Source: Brevibacillus laterosporus
GTDB lineage: Bacteria; Bacillota; Bacilli; Brevibacillales; Brevibacillaceae
NCBI RefSeq assembly: GCF_030489605.1
Contig: NZ_JAUKFY010000014.1
Span: 62,001 to 126,000 of the forward strand
Length of the DNA stretch: 64,000 nucleotides
Direction of reading: 5' to 3'
Made by a program: the position numbers and the translations under genes
The notes under the pieces: model-generated
Seen by the model: the letters and a program-made list of their open reading frames with translations, nothing else
The model's database searches: none
Told to the model about the DNA's origin: nothing
Shown: one piece after another, positions 63,230 through 64,000 of the stretch
Position numbering within the stretch: the stretch's first letter is position 1
How the letters are laid out: the number at the start of each line of letters is the position of its first letter

Positions 63230-64000
63230 TTACAAAAGCTTATCTCCAAATACGGAGCTCATTAATGCAACAGCTACAGCAGCCGTTGCATTTTGCTGAT
63301 CGAGAATTGGATTTACTTCTACAAATTCGGCTGAGGTTAAGACATCCGCTTCAGCTAAAATTTCCATAGCCAAATGCCCTTCTCGATACGAAATGCCTCC
63401 GATAACCGGTGTTCCTACTCCTGGAGCATATATTGGGTCTAAACCATCTAAATCCAAGCTCAGATGAACTCCGTCTGTTCCTTGTGTAACATATTCAATC
63501 GTTTCTTCCATAACACGGGTCATACCTAAGCGATCGATTTCGTGCATCGTGTATACTTTAATGCCAAGTTCTTTGATTAATTCACGTTCACCAAGATCCA
63601 AATCTCTAGCACCAATAATGACGACATGTTCTGGCTTTATCTTTGGACTGTATCCCCCGATTCTAACCAACGCTTCATGCCCAATTCCCAACGAAGCAGC
63701 AAGTGGCATACCATGAATATTCCCAGAGGGAGATGTCAGTCCTGTATTGATATCGCCATGAGCATCAAACCAAATCACACCAAGATTCTTTTTTGTCTGC
63801 GCAACCCCTGCAAGCGTTCCTAACGCTATGCTGTGATCTCCTCCTAAAACCAAAGGAAACCGTCCATTGTCTATTTCTAGTGCCACCTTTGCTGCAAGTC
63901 TTTCATTAGCCTCTAACACTTGATGTAAATACTTATGATTGTCAGTCTCTTCGAAATTTTCAGGTCTAATTACAGGAATATCTCCTAAATCCTTCACTGA
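63230..64000 (-). CDS. rocF: Arginase, 5' end cut by window
   Basis: At least 255 residues of a family that is about 300 long; the start is beyond base 64000. The binuclear manganese site is visible: LGGDHSIALG (His), VIWFDAHGDINT (Asp-His-Asp) and VHLSLDLDGLDP (Asp pair). GVGTPVIGGISYREG corresponds to the substrate loop. It hydrolyses arginine to ornithine and urea. No roc neighbours are visible in the window. Confidence 0.96.
   Translation of the reverse strand, partial: SVKDLGDIPVIRPENFEETDNHKYLHQVLEANERLAAKVALEIDNGRFPLVLGGDHSIALGTLAGVAQTKKNLGVIWFDAHGDINTGLTSPSGNIHGMPLAASLGIGHEALVRIGGYSPKIKPEHVVIIGARDLDLGERELIKELGIKVYTMHEIDRLGMTRVMEETIEYVTQGTDGVHLSLDLDGLDPIYAPGVGTPVIGGISYREGHLAMEILAEADVLTSAEFVEVNPILDQQNATAAVAVALMSSVFGDKLL

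Noticed and set aside
1-64000. CRISPR array, tRNA or rRNA genes
   Set aside because: No spaced direct repeats of CRISPR type and no tRNA/rRNA signatures were seen on reading.

Overview
The window looks like chromosome of a low-GC, endospore-forming Firmicute, most likely Brevibacillus (B. laterosporus-like). This is inferred from gene content and order (sigW-rsiW-cdaA-cdaR-glmM-glmS with rocF beyond), Bacillus-type Fur, Zur and NrdR operators, and strong AGGAGG ribosome binding sites with frequent TTG/GTG starts. No rRNA, tRNA or CRISPR array was seen.

Layout. 1-3.8 kb (+): end of a CDP-sugar operon (rfbF, rfbG, a C-methyltransferase, an NAD-dependent reductase/epimerase). 4.1-7.1 kb: two-component system with a small Met/His-rich secreted protein, then a DoxX gene behind a palindromic operator. 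7.2-13.3 kb: iron-siderophore uptake (two FecCD permeases, a binding lipoprotein, a Btr-like AraC regulator) with two Fur boxes, plus an unknown lipoprotein. 13.4-21.8 kb: molybdopterin oxidoreductase, a large TerD-like protein, anaerobic ribonucleotide reductase nrdDG behind paired NrdR boxes, an acetamidase/formamidase. 22-30.7 kb: Kef-type antiporter with a structured leader, MFS pump with an ArsR-type regulator and twin operators, a secreted protein, a DUF418 remnant, a Fur-box-associated methyltransferase/saccharopine-dehydrogenase-like pair and a LuxR regulator. 30.7-37.1 kb: broken valine-catabolism genes beside a complete methylcitrate-cycle operon (small ORF, prpC, prpD, prpB) that lies behind a cobalamin riboswitch, a 16-codon leader ORF and a terminator. 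37.4-43.1 kb: serine hydrolase, a Zur-controlled CobW GTPase with a zinc-free L33 gene, a Cys-tRNA(Pro) deacylase, and an MFS/LysR pair. 43.5-49.1 kb: a 1262-residue SLH surface protein and a DoxD-like membrane protein, both behind Fur boxes, then a C39-like cysteine-peptidase-fold protein. 50.0-55.5 kb: a decayed Tn7-like transposon inserted about 24 bp downstream of glmS. 55.5-64 kb (-): glmS with its ribozyme, glmM, cdaR, cdaA, rsiW, sigW and a partial arginase gene.

How the parts fit. Metal supply is a recurring theme: Fur boxes at five sites, two Zur boxes, and a B12 riboswitch. The best candidate for a little-described system is B12 control of the methylcitrate cycle. The operon would be switched on when B12 is scarce and the B12-dependent methylmalonyl-CoA route for propionyl-CoA is unavailable. 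The second is the glmS-linked Tn7-like relic. It keeps a four-site right end and an intact-looking TnsB, but has a truncated TnsA, a single nonsense codon in TnsC and two truncated TniQ/TnsD genes. The third is a Fur-box-associated methyltransferase plus opine-dehydrogenase-like pair that might make or modify a metal-binding small molecule.
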